Positions 1 through 7,735 of a stretch of 64,000 nt of DNA are shown here, in pieces. Both the position numbers and the translations under genes were made by a program. The notes under the pieces were generated by a model. That model did not search any database. It worked only from the letters and a program-made list of their open reading frames with translations, and had not been told where the DNA came from. The DNA lies in contig NZ_SLXU01000003.1 of assembly GCF_004343505.1 (NCBI RefSeq), positions 124,001 to 188,000 of the forward strand. Direction: 5' to 3'. Source of the stretch: Rhodovulum bhavnagarense (GTDB taxonomy: Bacteria; Pseudomonadota; Alphaproteobacteria; Rhodobacterales; Rhodobacteraceae). Each line of letters starts with the position of its first letter. Positions within the stretch are counted from its first letter, which is position 1.

Positions 1-1084
1 TGATCTTGCCCCCGCCGACCGCGGCCGCAACGCCCGTCGTTCCCGGGCACGATGTTGCCAGCCCCCGCGCCACCCGTACCGCGAGAAAGGCAAACGCCTG
101 TGCCTCCAGCATGTCGCCGTCAAGCCCCACATCCTCGACCTGCACGGCCGCAACGCCCGTGCGTTCGACAAGCATGGCCATCATCAGCGGGTTCAGCCGC
201 CCGCCACCGGTTATCAACAGACGTTCTGGCGGTACAGGGCAGTGTTCCAGACCTGCGGCCACGGCGCTGGCCGCGGCGGCGGTCAGCGTGGCGGCGGCAT
301 CGGCATCCGACAGCTGCGCCACCTGCGCCATAAGGTCTGAAAAGGCGTTGCGATCCAACGATTTCGGCGGCATACGATGGAAATGCGGGTGTTCCAGAAA
401 CGCCGCGATGATCGCCTCATCCACGACACCCTGTGACCCCAATGCACCGTCGCGGTCGCATTCCACCCCGCGCCGCGCCCGCATCAGGTCATTCAGCGGC
501 GCGTTGGCCGGTCCCGTGTCAAAGGCTAATAACGCGCCCGTGTCCTCGGGTCGGTCGCGGGATGGATCGACCCAGGTCAGGTTGCCCACTCCGCCGAGAT
601 TGACAAAGGCCACGGGCGCTTTTGCCCCGATCCAGCGGGCGCAGGCGAAATGAAAAAACGGCGCCAGCGGTGCGCCCTGTCCGCCCAGGCGGATATCGGT
701 GCTGCGAAAATCCCAGACCACCGGCAGCCCCAGCGCCTTGGCCAGAACGTCCCCGTCGCCCGCTTGATGGGTGCCGCGCCCGCGCGGCTCATGCGCGAGC
801 GTCTGGCCATGAAAACCCGCGATATCGATGCCGTCAAAGCGTGCCATCAACTCGGCATGGGCGGTCTCGACCACCTCGGCGGCCGCATCGACCCCCCGAT
901 CACCCGGCCAGCAGCCCAGGGCCTCCGTGATCGCCGCGCGCTCGTCCTCGGAATAGGGGCGGTAGGCGGTGTCGCCGAACGCCACGATCCGTTCGCCATC
1001 CGTGACCACGACCGCCGCATCCACCCCGTCCAACGACGTGCCCGACATGGTTCCCAGCGCCCTGACCGGTCGATCTTTCAACAT
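1..1084 (-). CDS. anmK: Anhydro-N-acetylmuramic acid kinase (3' end cut by window)
   Basis: Phosphorylates 1,6-anhydro-N-acetylmuramic acid to MurNAc-6-phosphate in cytosolic recycling of cell-wall fragments. Reading the minus strand from the ATG at 1084 gives [20 protein letters not shown], containing the family's N-terminal [12 protein letters not shown] signature. Later motifs are GFHGQTLAH, a [12 protein letters not shown] block and a C-terminal [11 protein letters not shown] segment, all typical of AnmK. About 361 codons lie in the window, close to full family length, so only a few C-terminal residues are missing beyond base 1. An AAGGGGAAGG stretch just upstream of the ATG is a fair ribosome site. 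The gene diverges from tyrS with a 65-bp gap, a pairing often seen in Rhodobacterales. The large plus-strand open frames across this stretch are shadows. Confidence 0.93.
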   Translation of the reverse strand, partial: MLKDRPVRALGTMSGTSLDGVDAAVVVTDGERIVAFGDTAYRPYSEDERAAITEALGCWPGDRGVDAAAEVVETAHAELMARFDGIDIAGFHGQTLAHEPRGRGTHQAGDGDVLAKALGLPVVWDFRSTDIRLGGQGAPLAPFFHFACARWIGAKAPVAFVNLGGVGNLTWVDPSRDRPEDTGALLAFDTGPANAPLNDLMRARRGVECDRDGALGSQGVVDEAIIAAFLEHPHFHRMPPKSLDRNAFSDLMAQVAQLSDADAAATLTAAAASAVAAGLEHCPVPPERLLITGGGRLNPLMMAMLVERTGVAAVQVEDVGLDGDMLEAQAFAFLAVRVARGLATSCPGTTGVAAAVGGGKI

Positions 1085-1149
1085 GGCCTTCCCCTTGCCG
1101 CCCCGCACCGGTATATCACGCCCAATTCAGGCCCAAGGGACAAGAGGCA

Positions 1150-2403
1150 ATGACCTACCACCCCCGATCAGACTTCCTGCGCGTGATGATCGAGCGCGGC
1201 TTTCTGGCCGATTGCACGGATTACCAGGGCCTTGACGAGGCGCTGAGCAACGGGGTTGTGCCCGCCTATATCGGTTTCGATGCGACCGCGAAATCCCTGC
1301 ATGTGGGCAGCCTGATCCAGATCATGATGCTGCGCTGGTTGCAAAAAACCGGGCACAAGCCGCTGGTGTTGATGGGCGGCGGTACGACCAAGGTGGGCGA
1401 TCCCAGCTTTCGTGCGGACGAACGCCCGCTGCTCACACCCGAGCAGATCGAGGCGAATATCGCCGGGATCAAACAGGTCTTTGCCCGCTATGTCACGTTC
1501 GGTGAAAAGCCGACCGACGCGTTGATGCTGAACAATGCCGAATGGCTTGATGGGCTGAACTATCTCGATTTCCTGCGCGATATCGGTCGGCATTTCAGCG
1601 TCAACCGGATGCTGTCTTTTGAATCGGTGAAATCGCGGCTGGACCGTGAACAGTCGCTTAGTTTCCTCGAATTCAACTACATGATCCTTCAGGCCTATGA
1701 CTTCATGGAACTGAACCGTCGCTATGGCTGTCGGTTGCAGATGGGCGGATCGGATCAATGGGGAAATATCGTTAACGGCATCGACCTTACGCGTCGGGTT
1801 ATCGATGTCGAAGTGTTCGGCCTGACCTCACCTCTCTTGACCACTTCTGATGGCAAGAAGATGGGCAAGACTGCCGACGGTGCGATCTGGTTGAATGCTG
1901 AAATGCGCAGCCCTTACGAGTTCTGGCAGTTCTGGCGCAACACCACCGATGCCGATGTGGGCCGGTTCCTCAAGCTATATACCGAACTGCCGATCGAGGA
2001 ATGCGACCGGCTGGGGGCGCTCGTGGGGGCCGAGATCAACGAGGCCAAGATCGTGCTGGCCAACGCGGTGACGACGCTGTGCCACGGGGCCGATGCGGCG
2101 GCCGCGGCCGAGGCCACTGCCCGCGAGGTGTTCGAGCGGGGCGGCGCGGGCGATGACCTGCCGACCCTGTCACTAAGCCGGACTGAACTGGGCGAGGGGG
2201 TTTCGGTGGCTCAACTCATCACCCGCGCGGGGCTGGCCAAGTCCGGCAAGGATGCCAAGCGTCTGATCGCCGAGGGCGGCGCGCGACTGAACGACGAACC
2301 GATGACTGATGCCGGGCTGCTGGTCCAGGCCGCCATGCTTGCCGAACCGATCAAGCTGAGCGCGGGGAAGAAACGTCACGCTTTGGTTCGGCTGGTGGAT
2401 TAA
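1150..2403 (+). CDS. tyrS: Tyrosine--tRNA ligase
   Basis: Charges tRNA-Tyr with tyrosine in the cytosol. The 417-residue protein is a class I synthetase of normal TyrS length. The HIGH-type motif appears as HVGS at residues 51-54, preceded by the YIGFDATA tyrosine-site segment. The second signature is KMGKT at about 237-241, followed by ADGAIWLN. The GGSDQWGN block (about 200) is also diagnostic. The last ~65 residues form an S4-type RNA-binding domain ([20 protein letters not shown]). The ATG at 1150 follows AAGGGACAAGAGG, a good ribosome site. It diverges from anmK and is followed by an A-rich dyad that does not look like its terminator. Confidence 0.97.
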   Translation: MTYHPRSDFLRVMIERGFLADCTDYQGLDEALSNGVVPAYIGFDATAKSLHVGSLIQIMMLRWLQKTGHKPLVLMGGGTTKVGDPSFRADERPLLTPEQIEANIAGIKQVFARYVTFGEKPTDALMLNNAEWLDGLNYLDFLRDIGRHFSVNRMLSFESVKSRLDREQSLSFLEFNYMILQAYDFMELNRRYGCRLQMGGSDQWGNIVNGIDLTRRVIDVEVFGLTSPLLTTSDGKKMGKTADGAIWLNAEMRSPYEFWQFWRNTTDADVGRFLKLYTELPIEECDRLGALVGAEINEAKIVLANAVTTLCHGADAAAAAEATAREVFERGGAGDDLPTLSLSRTELGEGVSVAQLITRAGLAKSGKDAKRLIAEGGARLNDEPMTDAGLLVQAAMLAEPIKLSAGKKRHALVRLVD

Positions 2404-2406
2404 CGG

Positions 2407-2445
2407 TTTCTGCAATGCGGCAAAAGAATTGCTGCATTGCAGAAA
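2407..2445. promoter_or_regulatory. Long dyad containing two PhaR-like CTGC-N3-GCAG sites
   Basis: The arms TTTCTGCAATGC (2407-2418) and GCATTGCAGAAA (2434-2445) are perfect inverted repeats, and pairing continues inward for three more positions around an AAAAGAATT loop. The dyad holds one near match (CTGC-AAT-GCGG, 2410-2420) and one perfect match (CTGC-ATT-GCAG, 2432-2442) to the pattern I recall for the PHB regulator PhaR of Rhodobacter. It sits directly after tyrS and 130 bp before a small gene. It is followed by A residues, not T, so it is a poor terminator for tyrS. An operator is the better reading, by inference. Confidence 0.55.
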
Positions 2446-2465
2446 AAACATGGCGGCTTCCGTTG

Positions 2466-2476
2466 CTGCGCCGCAG
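2466..2476. promoter_or_regulatory. PhaR-like site CTGC-GCC-GCAG
   Basis: A perfect CTGC-N3-GCAG dyad that extends to the palindrome TGCTGCGCCGCAGCA. It lies 24 bp beyond the previous perfect site and about 100 bp upstream of the small gene at 2574, so three half-site pairs are stacked in 67 bp. The assignment to PhaR is by motif only. Confidence 0.45.
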
Positions 2477-2573
2477 CATTTCTGGTATCCGGGTCGTAGA
2501 GTTCCCGCCGACACGATTTGTCGGTGTGCGGATCTTCTGCGCGAACACCCGGAAACCGAAAGGACCAGCCCCG

Positions 2574-2771
2574 ATGAGCAACGATGATATCGCATCCCGG
2601 ATTCTGGGCTTTACCGGGTTTCTCGCCCATGCCGCCGAACGGGTTGAACATGCCGCCCTCGGCCTTGGCTGGTTGGATGCGCACGGTCGCCCGACCGCCG
2701 ATGGCCGCGCGCTGATAGAGGCGCTTTATACTCAGGAAACCACCCGCAGCGTTTACCGAATGGCGAACTGA
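2574..2771 (+). CDS. Small conserved-looking hypothetical protein (65 aa)
   Basis: A 65-residue acidic/helical protein starting MSNDDIASRILGFTGFL, with an AAAGGACC ribosome site about 10 bases before the ATG at 2574. I do not recognise a family. The sequence is amphipathic helix throughout (FLAHAAERVEHAALGLGWL) with no Cys, no membrane segment and no signal peptide. The only handle is context: it is preceded by a cluster of PhaR-like CTGC-N3-GCAG dyads and followed within 2 kb by a phasin-like gene, so a role at polyhydroxybutyrate granules or in their control is possible but unproven. The reading frame extends upstream to 2415, but the earlier part overlaps the dyads and lacks a ribosome site. 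Confidence 0.55.
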   Translation: MSNDDIASRILGFTGFLAHAAERVEHAALGLGWLDAHGRPTADGRALIEALYTQETTRSVYRMAN

Positions 2772-2878
2772 GCGGGCGGTTGGGCGCGCTTGACTGCCCT
2801 TGTCTTGGGCAAGTCGCCCAATTCGCGGGTGGGGTTTGTTGAAAACGGGCGCCTTGGTGGCCGCGCTGCACCATAATG

Positions 2879-2889
2879 CCGCAATGCAG
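2879..2889. promoter_or_regulatory. PhaR-like site CCGC-AAT-GCAG (one mismatch)
   Basis: One mismatch from CTGC-N3-GCAG, within TGCCGCAATGCAGCG, about 120 bp upstream of the gene at 3009. The spacer AAT repeats that of the site at 2410. It is a candidate operator for the 3009 gene, by inference from the cluster. Confidence 0.35.
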
Positions 2890-3008
2890 CGAAAAGCTGT
2901 TTATCCTTGGGCATGAAACGACATCCAGGCGTGCCATGTCACATGTCGATCATGCGCGCGTGTTAGCCTGCGCCCGCCCGGCTCTGTCTGCTATGAAAGG
3001 AAACTGAG

Positions 3009-3404
3009 ATGTCCGTATTTGCCGTTCCGCTCGCGTTGACTACGGGATATTGTCGGTTCTGGGGAATGGCGGCGCGGATGCAGGTGCAGATCGCTGAACA
3101 GTGGATGACGCTTGCCCGGCAGATGAACCCGCTCTTGCCGGCGACCGGATTGCATTCCGTCAATGATGGCGTGCCTGAACCTGTGATCGAAGCGGTGCCG
3201 CGGAAGGTAGCGCCCGCCGCCCCGGACCAAGCTCGGCCAGCCGTGCCCGGACCCGACGTGGCCCTGGTGGCCGAACGGGCATCTGATGTGGCGCCCGTGG
3301 CCGCGAGCACCCCAAGCCCGACCGACCCGTCTGGGGGCGCTCCGGCACCCCGTCGTCGCGCCCGCCGCAAACCCGCGGCGCCCAGTCAGCCATTTGCGGA
3401 TTGA
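3009..3404 (+). CDS. Hypothetical protein with basic Pro/Ala tail; possible PHB-granule protein
   Basis: A 131-residue protein; the ATG at 3009 follows AAAGGAAA. Residues 1-50 are a hydrophobic/amphipathic helical part (WGMAARMQVQIAEQWMTLARQ). From about residue 55 on it is a low-complexity Pro/Ala/Val linker ending in a basic cluster, PRRRARRKPAA. A short helical granule-binding head with a Lys/Arg-Pro-Ala tail is reminiscent of granule-associated proteins whose tail contacts DNA, and of small phasin-like proteins common in Rhodobacterales. I cannot assign a family from sequence alone. A PhaR-like dyad lies 120 bp upstream and a phasin-like gene lies 600 bp downstream, which is the main support for the suggested role. 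Confidence 0.5.
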   Translation: MSVFAVPLALTTGYCRFWGMAARMQVQIAEQWMTLARQMNPLLPATGLHSVNDGVPEPVIEAVPRKVAPAAPDQARPAVPGPDVALVAERASDVAPVAASTPSPTDPSGGAPAPRRRARRKPAAPSQPFAD

Positions 3405-3512
3405 CCGCGCGCGCCGCGAGGCGAGGCGGGTGCATCGCCCTGCGTGAAACAAAAGAACATGCTCGGCCTTGGGTTTGCAGGGTTCTTTCCCGCACGCGGA
3501 AATAACCCGTTT

Positions 3513-3523
3513 CTGCGCCGCAG
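3513..3523. promoter_or_regulatory. PhaR-like site CTGC-GCC-GCAG
   Basis: A third perfect CTGC-N3-GCAG dyad in 1.1 kb, in the gene-free stretch 3405-3640 and about 120 bp ahead of the small gene at 3641. Apart from this site I see nothing definite in that 236-bp gap. The assignment is by motif and clustering only. Confidence 0.4.
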
Positions 3524-3640
3524 AGATACGCGCCGGGCGCAAGGCGGGACTTCCGCCTTGGCATTGGCCATGTCAACGACACTGCCCTATCTTGGTCGGC
3601 AGGGGAGGAAACATCTGTAAGCGAACAGGAGTTTCCAGAA

Positions 3641-3847
3641 ATGGCAATCGCACATACAAACATCACCGGCGGGCACCTGTCCCTGCTCGGCACGGTGGCG
3701 GCTCTTTTCGAGCGCGTCGTGGAGGGGCAGGCACGCAGCCGCCAGGTCGAGAAACTGAACGCAACAAGCGATGCGGAACTAGCCAGGCGCGGCGTCACCC
3801 GCGAAGAGGTGATCCGCCATATCTTTCGCGATCGCTACTATCTCTGA
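3641..3847 (+). CDS. DUF1127-like small protein
   Basis: A 68-residue protein starting MAIAHTNITGGHL, with CAGGAG 10 bases ahead of the ATG. The second half (EKLNATSDAELARRGVTREE) matches the pattern of DUF1127 (YjiS-like) proteins: a short arginine-containing helix, then a D-x-E-L-x-x-x-G-V/I-x-R/T turn. The ending HIFRDRYYL resembles variants found in Rhodobacteraceae. In other alphaproteobacteria DUF1127 proteins are linked to RNA binding and phosphate or carbon storage regulation; nothing here shows which applies. It has its own terminator right after it. A PhaR-like dyad lies 120 bp upstream. Confidence 0.7.
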   Translation: MAIAHTNITGGHLSLLGTVAALFERVVEGQARSRQVEKLNATSDAELARRGVTREEVIRHIFRDRYYL

Positions 3848-3868
3848 CGGGGGCGCCGCGTTGCGACC

Positions 3869-3895
3869 GGGCGGTCCTGCGGGGGCCGCCCTTTT
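3869..3895 (+). terminator. Rho-independent terminator after the DUF1127-like gene
   Basis: GGGCGG (3869-3874) pairs with CCGCCC (3886-3891), with three further inner pairs round a five-base loop, followed by TTTT (3892-3895). It starts 22 bp after the stop codon at 3847, so the DUF1127-like gene is probably monocistronic. Confidence 0.75.
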
Positions 3896-4037
3896 GCTGA
3901 CTGCGGTGGTGATCCTGGTTGTTCGGATGGCGCCGCGCCGTCATTTATGGTCTGTGCGCCCCTTTCCCGCATCGTGGTCTTTGACGGTCGCACGCGGATT
4001 GCCTAGTTTCACACTAGACCGCAGTGGAAAGGGTAAG

Positions 4038-4394
4038 ATGAAAACCATGCCTGATCGGCCCCCGATGAACACCCCGTTCCAGACCCTGGCCCACGCGCAG
4101 GGCGAGGGGCTGGCCTTGTCGGCCTGGCTTGGCTGCGCGGTGGCCGATTACCTGCGCCGGGCGAGTGCCGACATGGCCTGTTTTGCCCGTGACAAGGTCT
4201 TGCGCGATGCCGACATGGTGCGCAGCACAATGACCTGCCGTGATCCGGCCCTATTGGCCGGGCTCTCTCAGGCCTACCTTGATGCAACTGTTGCCGCCAC
4301 CGCGCAAGAGGCCGGGCGACAGGCCGACAAGACCGCCCGTTTCTGTTCGCATGTTCTGACCCGAATGGGGTCGGATCGGTCGCGGGGGGCTTGA
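4038..4394 (+). CDS. Phasin-like (Phasin_2 type) protein
   Basis: A 118-residue protein from the ATG at 4038, preceded by GGAAAGGG. The core helix (CFARDKVLRDADMVRSTMTC, then RDPALLAGLSQAYLDATVAA) follows the phasin pattern: F-x-x-x-x-L-x-x-D, a run of hydrophobic heptads, a C-R-(S/D)-P turn, Q-x-x-(F/Y)-L and a second Ala-rich helix. Phasins coat polyhydroxybutyrate granules or act as general small helical chaperones. The frame is open back to 3861, but that part contains the preceding gene's terminator, so 4038 is the better start. Its last bases are also the -35 region of the copA promoter. Gene identity is by pattern only. Confidence 0.7.
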   Translation: MKTMPDRPPMNTPFQTLAHAQGEGLALSAWLGCAVADYLRRASADMACFARDKVLRDADMVRSTMTCRDPALLAGLSQAYLDATVAATAQEAGRQADKTARFCSHVLTRMGSDRSRGA

Positions 4395-4421
4395 CCTTCC
4401 AGCAACTGGAAACCCTATCTG
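4391..4421 (+). promoter_or_regulatory. CueR/HmrR-type copper promoter of copA
   Basis: -35 TTGACC (4391-4396) and -10-like TATCTG (4416-4421) are separated by 19 bp, the stretched spacing that MerR-family activators require. The spacer carries the dyad CCTTCCAG-CAA-CTGGAAAC, almost identical to known CueR/HmrR operators. The element overlaps the stop codon of the phasin-like gene and lies about 33 bp ahead of the copA ATG at 4454. It is strong evidence that copA-cueR is a separate, copper-induced transcript. Confidence 0.88.
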
Positions 4422-4453
4422 TGAGGCCGGTTCCAGACACGGAGGCGGTCAAG

Positions 4454-6901
4454 ATGGCTGTTCAGATCACTAGGTTGACCTTGCAAGGGCTGCACTGCGC
4501 CGGCTGCGTGCGGCGGGTAGAGCGTGCGCTCGCCGAGGTTGCGGATGTTGTCGGCGCGCGTGTCAACCTTGCCACCGGGATGGCCGAGGTCGATCACGTC
4601 GGCCCGGCCGCGCCCTTGGTTAAGGCGGTCGAGGGGGCTGGCTTCGGGGTGTTGCGGGATACGTATGTGCTATCGGTCGAGGGGGCAAGCTGTGCCTCCT
4701 GTGTTAACCGGATCGAGAGGGCGCTCATCGCTCAGCCCGGCGTGATCGAGGCATCCATGTCGCTGACAACCGGCGAGGCGCGCGTCATCGTCACGCCAGG
4801 CGGGGCGAACGCGGCAGAGCTTGCTCGCGCTCTTGTCCGCGCGGGCTATCCGGCTCGACCACGTGACACCGCTACCGCCCCCGATCCCGGCATCGCCCGG
4901 ACCGCCGAGGTACGCATGCTGCGTCGCAAGGCCGGCCTGGCCGCTGCGCTTGCCCTGCCGGTGGTGGTGATGGAAATGGGTGGCCATCTCGTACCGGGCT
5001 TTCGTGAATGGCTGGCCCTGCCGTTTGGCGAACAGGGACTGCGCGTGGTGTCTTTCCTGCTGACGACCGCGATCCTTGCCGTGCCGGGAAGGATGTTCTT
5101 TTCTCGGGGCTTGCCGCTTTTGTGGAAAGGGGTGCCCGACATGAACGCGCTGGTGGCGCTGGGCACCGGGGCGGCCTGGGGGTTTTCAACGCTGGCGACT
5201 TTTGCGCCCGGTCTGCTGCCGCCAGGCACCGCGCATGTGTATTTCGAGGCGGCCGCCGTTATTGTCGCGCTTGTCCTGACTGGCCGGATGCTGGAGACGC
5301 GGGCCAAGACCCGCACCGGTGCCGCGATCCGTCACCTTCTTGCGCTGCAACCCGCCACCGCGCGCGTCGTTACGGGGAACGGCGTACAAGAGCGTCCGAT
5401 CGACAGCCTCGTTCCCGGCGACGTGATCGACCTGCGTCCCGGCGAAAGGGTCGCGACCGATGGCGAGGTGATCGAGGGGCGGGGCAACGTCGATGAATCG
5501 ATGTTGACCGGCGAACCGATGCCCGTGGACAAGGTCCCCGGCGATCCGGTGACCGGCGGCACGGTCAATGGCACCGCGCCTCTGCGGTTTCGGGCGACAA
5601 GGGTAGGGCGCGAGACCGCGCTGGCCCAGATCGTGGCGATGGTCGAGGCGGCGCAGGGTGCCAAACTGCCGGTGCAGGCGCTTGTCGACCGTGTGACCGG
5701 GGTGTTCGTGCCGGTGGTGCTGTCAGTGGCCTTGCTCAGCGTGGCACTCTGGCTGATCCTCGGGCCCGACCCGGCGATGGGCCTGGCGCTGGTGGCGGGG
5801 GTGTCGGTTCTGATCGTGGCCTGCCCCTGTGCGATGGGGCTGGCGACGCCGACCTCGGTCATGGTCGGGTCAGGGCGGGCGGCGGAACTCGGGGTTCTGT
5901 TTCGTAACGGTGCCGCGCTTCAAAGTCTTGCCGGTGTGCGCACTGTTGCCTTCGACAAAACCGGGACGCTGACCGAGGGACGTCCCGTTCTGACCGAGGT
6001 CATTCTTGCCGACGGGGTAGATCGCGCGCTTGCGCTGCGGTTGGCCGGCGCGCTGGAGGCCCGTTCGGAGCATCCCGTCGCGCAGGCGATCCTGGCCGCC
6101 GCGCCCGCCGATCTTCCCCAGGCAGAGGCGGTTGAGACGTTGCCGGGGCTTGGCATGCGCGGTCGTGTCGAAGGGCAAGAGGTACGGGTTGGAACGGCCC
6201 GGCTGATGCTGCGCGAGCATATCCCGCCCGGCCCGCTTGAGGCTGCCAGCCAACAGATTGCCGCGCGTGGCGTGACACCGGTTCATGTGGCGGCGGATGG
6301 CCGGATGCTTGCCGTTCTCGGCCTTTCCGATCCTCTAAAGCCCTCGGCAGCCGGGGCCATTGCCGCACTGCATGATATGGGGCTGTCCACCGCGCTGATT
6401 ACCGGCGACACTGAAATCACGGCACGGGGTGTTGCCCGCGCCCTTGGCATAGCCCATGTCACGGCGGGGGTGCTGCCGGGGGGCAAGCGCGATGCGCTGG
6501 CCGCTCTGCGCGAAAACGGTCCCGTTGCCTTTGTCGGGGACGGTCTGAACGATGCGCCCGCCCTTGCCGAGGCTGATACCGGGATCGCCATAGGCACAGG
6601 CACCGATATCGCGATCGAGGCCGCCGACGTGGTGCTGATGTCCGGCGATCCCATGGGGGTGGCAGATGCCATCGCCCTGGGGCGCAAGACAATGGGCAAC
6701 ATCCGGCAGAACCTGTTCTGGGCTTTTGCCTACAACGTTGCGCTGATCCCGGTTGCCGCGGGCATTCTTTACCCGTTCGAGGGCCCGTTGCTTTCCCCGA
6801 TGTTGGCGGCGGGGGCGATGGCGGCCTCCAGCCTGTTCGTCCTGTCAAATGCGCTGCGGCTGCGCGGTTTTACCCCACTGCGCGAAAGGAAGAAGCCATG
6901 A
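4454..6901 (+). CDS. copA: Cu(+)-exporting P1B-type ATPase
   Basis: Pumps Cu(I) out of the cytoplasm using ATP. The 815-residue protein has two N-terminal heavy-metal domains with CxxC (GLHCAGC, C15/C18; GASCASC, C80/C83). It has the intramembrane CPC at 457-459, the phosphorylation site DKTGT at 501, SEHPVAQA in the nucleotide domain and GDGLNDAPAL in the hinge. The ATG at 4454 has GGAGG at 4441-4445. The frame opens earlier with a TTG at 4391, but that codon is the promoter's -35 box, so 4454 is correct. The last four bases overlap cueR (ATGA), implying one transcript. Copper rather than Zn/Cd specificity follows from CPC, the paired CxxC domains and the CueR site. Confidence 0.96.
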   Translation: MAVQITRLTLQGLHCAGCVRRVERALAEVADVVGARVNLATGMAEVDHVGPAAPLVKAVEGAGFGVLRDTYVLSVEGASCASCVNRIERALIAQPGVIEASMSLTTGEARVIVTPGGANAAELARALVRAGYPARPRDTATAPDPGIARTAEVRMLRRKAGLAAALALPVVVMEMGGHLVPGFREWLALPFGEQGLRVVSFLLTTAILAVPGRMFFSRGLPLLWKGVPDMNALVALGTGAAWGFSTLATFAPGLLPPGTAHVYFEAAAVIVALVLTGRMLETRAKTRTGAAIRHLLALQPATARVVTGNGVQERPIDSLVPGDVIDLRPGERVATDGEVIEGRGNVDESMLTGEPMPVDKVPGDPVTGGTVNGTAPLRFRATRVGRETALAQIVAMVEAAQGAKLPVQALVDRVTGVFVPVVLSVALLSVALWLILGPDPAMGLALVAGVSVLIVACPCAMGLATPTSVMVGSGRAAELGVLFRNGAALQSLAGVRTVAFDKTGTLTEGRPVLTEVILADGVDRALALRLAGALEARSEHPVAQAILAAAPADLPQAEAVETLPGLGMRGRVEGQEVRVGTARLMLREHIPPGPLEAASQQIAARGVTPVHVAADGRMLAVLGLSDPLKPSAAGAIAALHDMGLSTALITGDTEITARGVARALGIAHVTAGVLPGGKRDALAALRENGPVAFVGDGLNDAPALAEADTGIAIGTGTDIAIEAADVVLMSGDPMGVADAIALGRKTMGNIRQNLFWAFAYNVALIPVAAGILYPFEGPLLSPMLAAGAMAASSLFVLSNALRLRGFTPLRERKKP

Positions 6902-7290
6902 ATATCGGTGAAATTTCCATCCAAAGCGGTTTGCCCCCAAAAACGATCCGCTATTACGAGGAAATCGGCCTGATCGCCCCGGCCCGCGCTGCGAATGGCT
7001 ATCGCAGCTTTTCCGAGGCCGACCTGCATCGCCTGGCTTTTCTGGGTCGTGCCCGCGCACTGGGTTTTACCATCGAGGATTGTCGCGCGCTTTTGGCCCT
7101 TTACACCGACCGTGACCGTGCGAGCGCCGATGTAAGGCGTATCGCGCGCGACCACCTTGAGCTGATCGACGGCAAGATCGCCGAGTTGCAATCGATGCGC
7201 GAGACGCTGTCCGATCTCGTCGCCGCCTGCGCAGGGGATGACCGGCCCGACTGTCCGATCCTGAGAGATCTTGCCGGCACCCCCGACTGA
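6898..7290 (+). CDS. cueR: Copper-responsive MerR-family regulator
   Basis: A 130-residue activator that senses Cu(I) and turns on copA. It has the MerR N-terminal winged helix (MNIGEISIQSGLPPKTIRYY), a dimerisation helix, and the metal loop C111-x7-C119 (CAGDDRPDC) that defines CueR/HmrR types. It starts within the copA stop codon, so it is cotranscribed with its own target and, given the operator at 4391-4421, is autoregulated. The E. coli protein has C112 and C120 at matching positions. Ag or Au response is also possible for this family. Confidence 0.93.
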   Translation: MNIGEISIQSGLPPKTIRYYEEIGLIAPARAANGYRSFSEADLHRLAFLGRARALGFTIEDCRALLALYTDRDRASADVRRIARDHLELIDGKIAELQSMRETLSDLVAACAGDDRPDCPILRDLAGTPD

Positions 7291-7409
7291 GCACGGCTTG
7301 CCCGCGTTCCGTCGACCTGTCTTTCGGGGACGCGTCGCGTTTGCGCGGCGATCCGGTGGTCGGTTTCGCGATTCCCGTTTGACATCTCGCGCCGATGCGG
7401 TAGGCAGGC

Positions 7410-7590
7410 GGGGCTTTGGTTCTGTCCCTTCGGGGATGGATGAAAAGGGAACGCGGTGCGCCCTCTTGGGTAACTCCGCGGCTGCCCCCGCAACTGTAGG
7501 CGGAGAGCGCGGCTGATACACGCCACTGGGGAAACCCGGGAAGGCCAGCCAAGCGATGACCCGCAAGCCAGGAGACCTGCCAAGGCAAGA
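7410..7590 (+). ncRNA. Cobalamin (AdoCbl-type) riboswitch
   Basis: The leader carries the conserved blocks of the cobalamin riboswitch in order: GGTTCTGTCCC near 7419, GATGGATGAAAAGGGAAC (7434-7451), GCTGCCCCCGCAACTGTAGG (7481-7500), GCCACTGGGGAAACCCGGGA, and the B12 box GCCAGGAGACCTGCC (7567-7581). The boundaries are approximate. It precedes btuB by about 150 bp and is followed by a terminator hairpin, so B12 binding most likely stops transcription of the uptake operon. The stretch 7291-7410 between cueR and the riboswitch shows no gene. Confidence 0.95.
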
Positions 7591-7632
7591 TCACCCTTTC
7601 CAGACGCGGGGCGCGTTCTGGAGGCGGCCTGA

Positions 7633-7675
7633 CCGCAGTGGTGACCTGAAAAGCACCGTCTGCGGCGGGGTTTTT
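7633..7675 (+). terminator. Riboswitch-controlled terminator
   Basis: CCGCAG (7633-7638) pairs with CTGCGG (7660-7665) and GGTG (7640-7643) pairs with CACC (7654-7657) round an A-rich loop. CGGGG and TTTTT (7671-7675) follow. It sits between the B12 box and the btuB start, the place of an expression platform. Formation when B12 is bound is inferred from the class. Confidence 0.75.
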
Positions 7676-7735
7676 GCCCTTCCCGGACATATTGTCGAAT
7701 CATCGGCGCATCCGCGCCGGGAACGGAGGGTATAA

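Noticed and set aside
2407-2445. The dyad after tyrS as its terminator
   Set aside because: The strand leaving the stem is A-rich, not T-rich, in the direction of tyrS transcription; the operator-type motifs explain it better.
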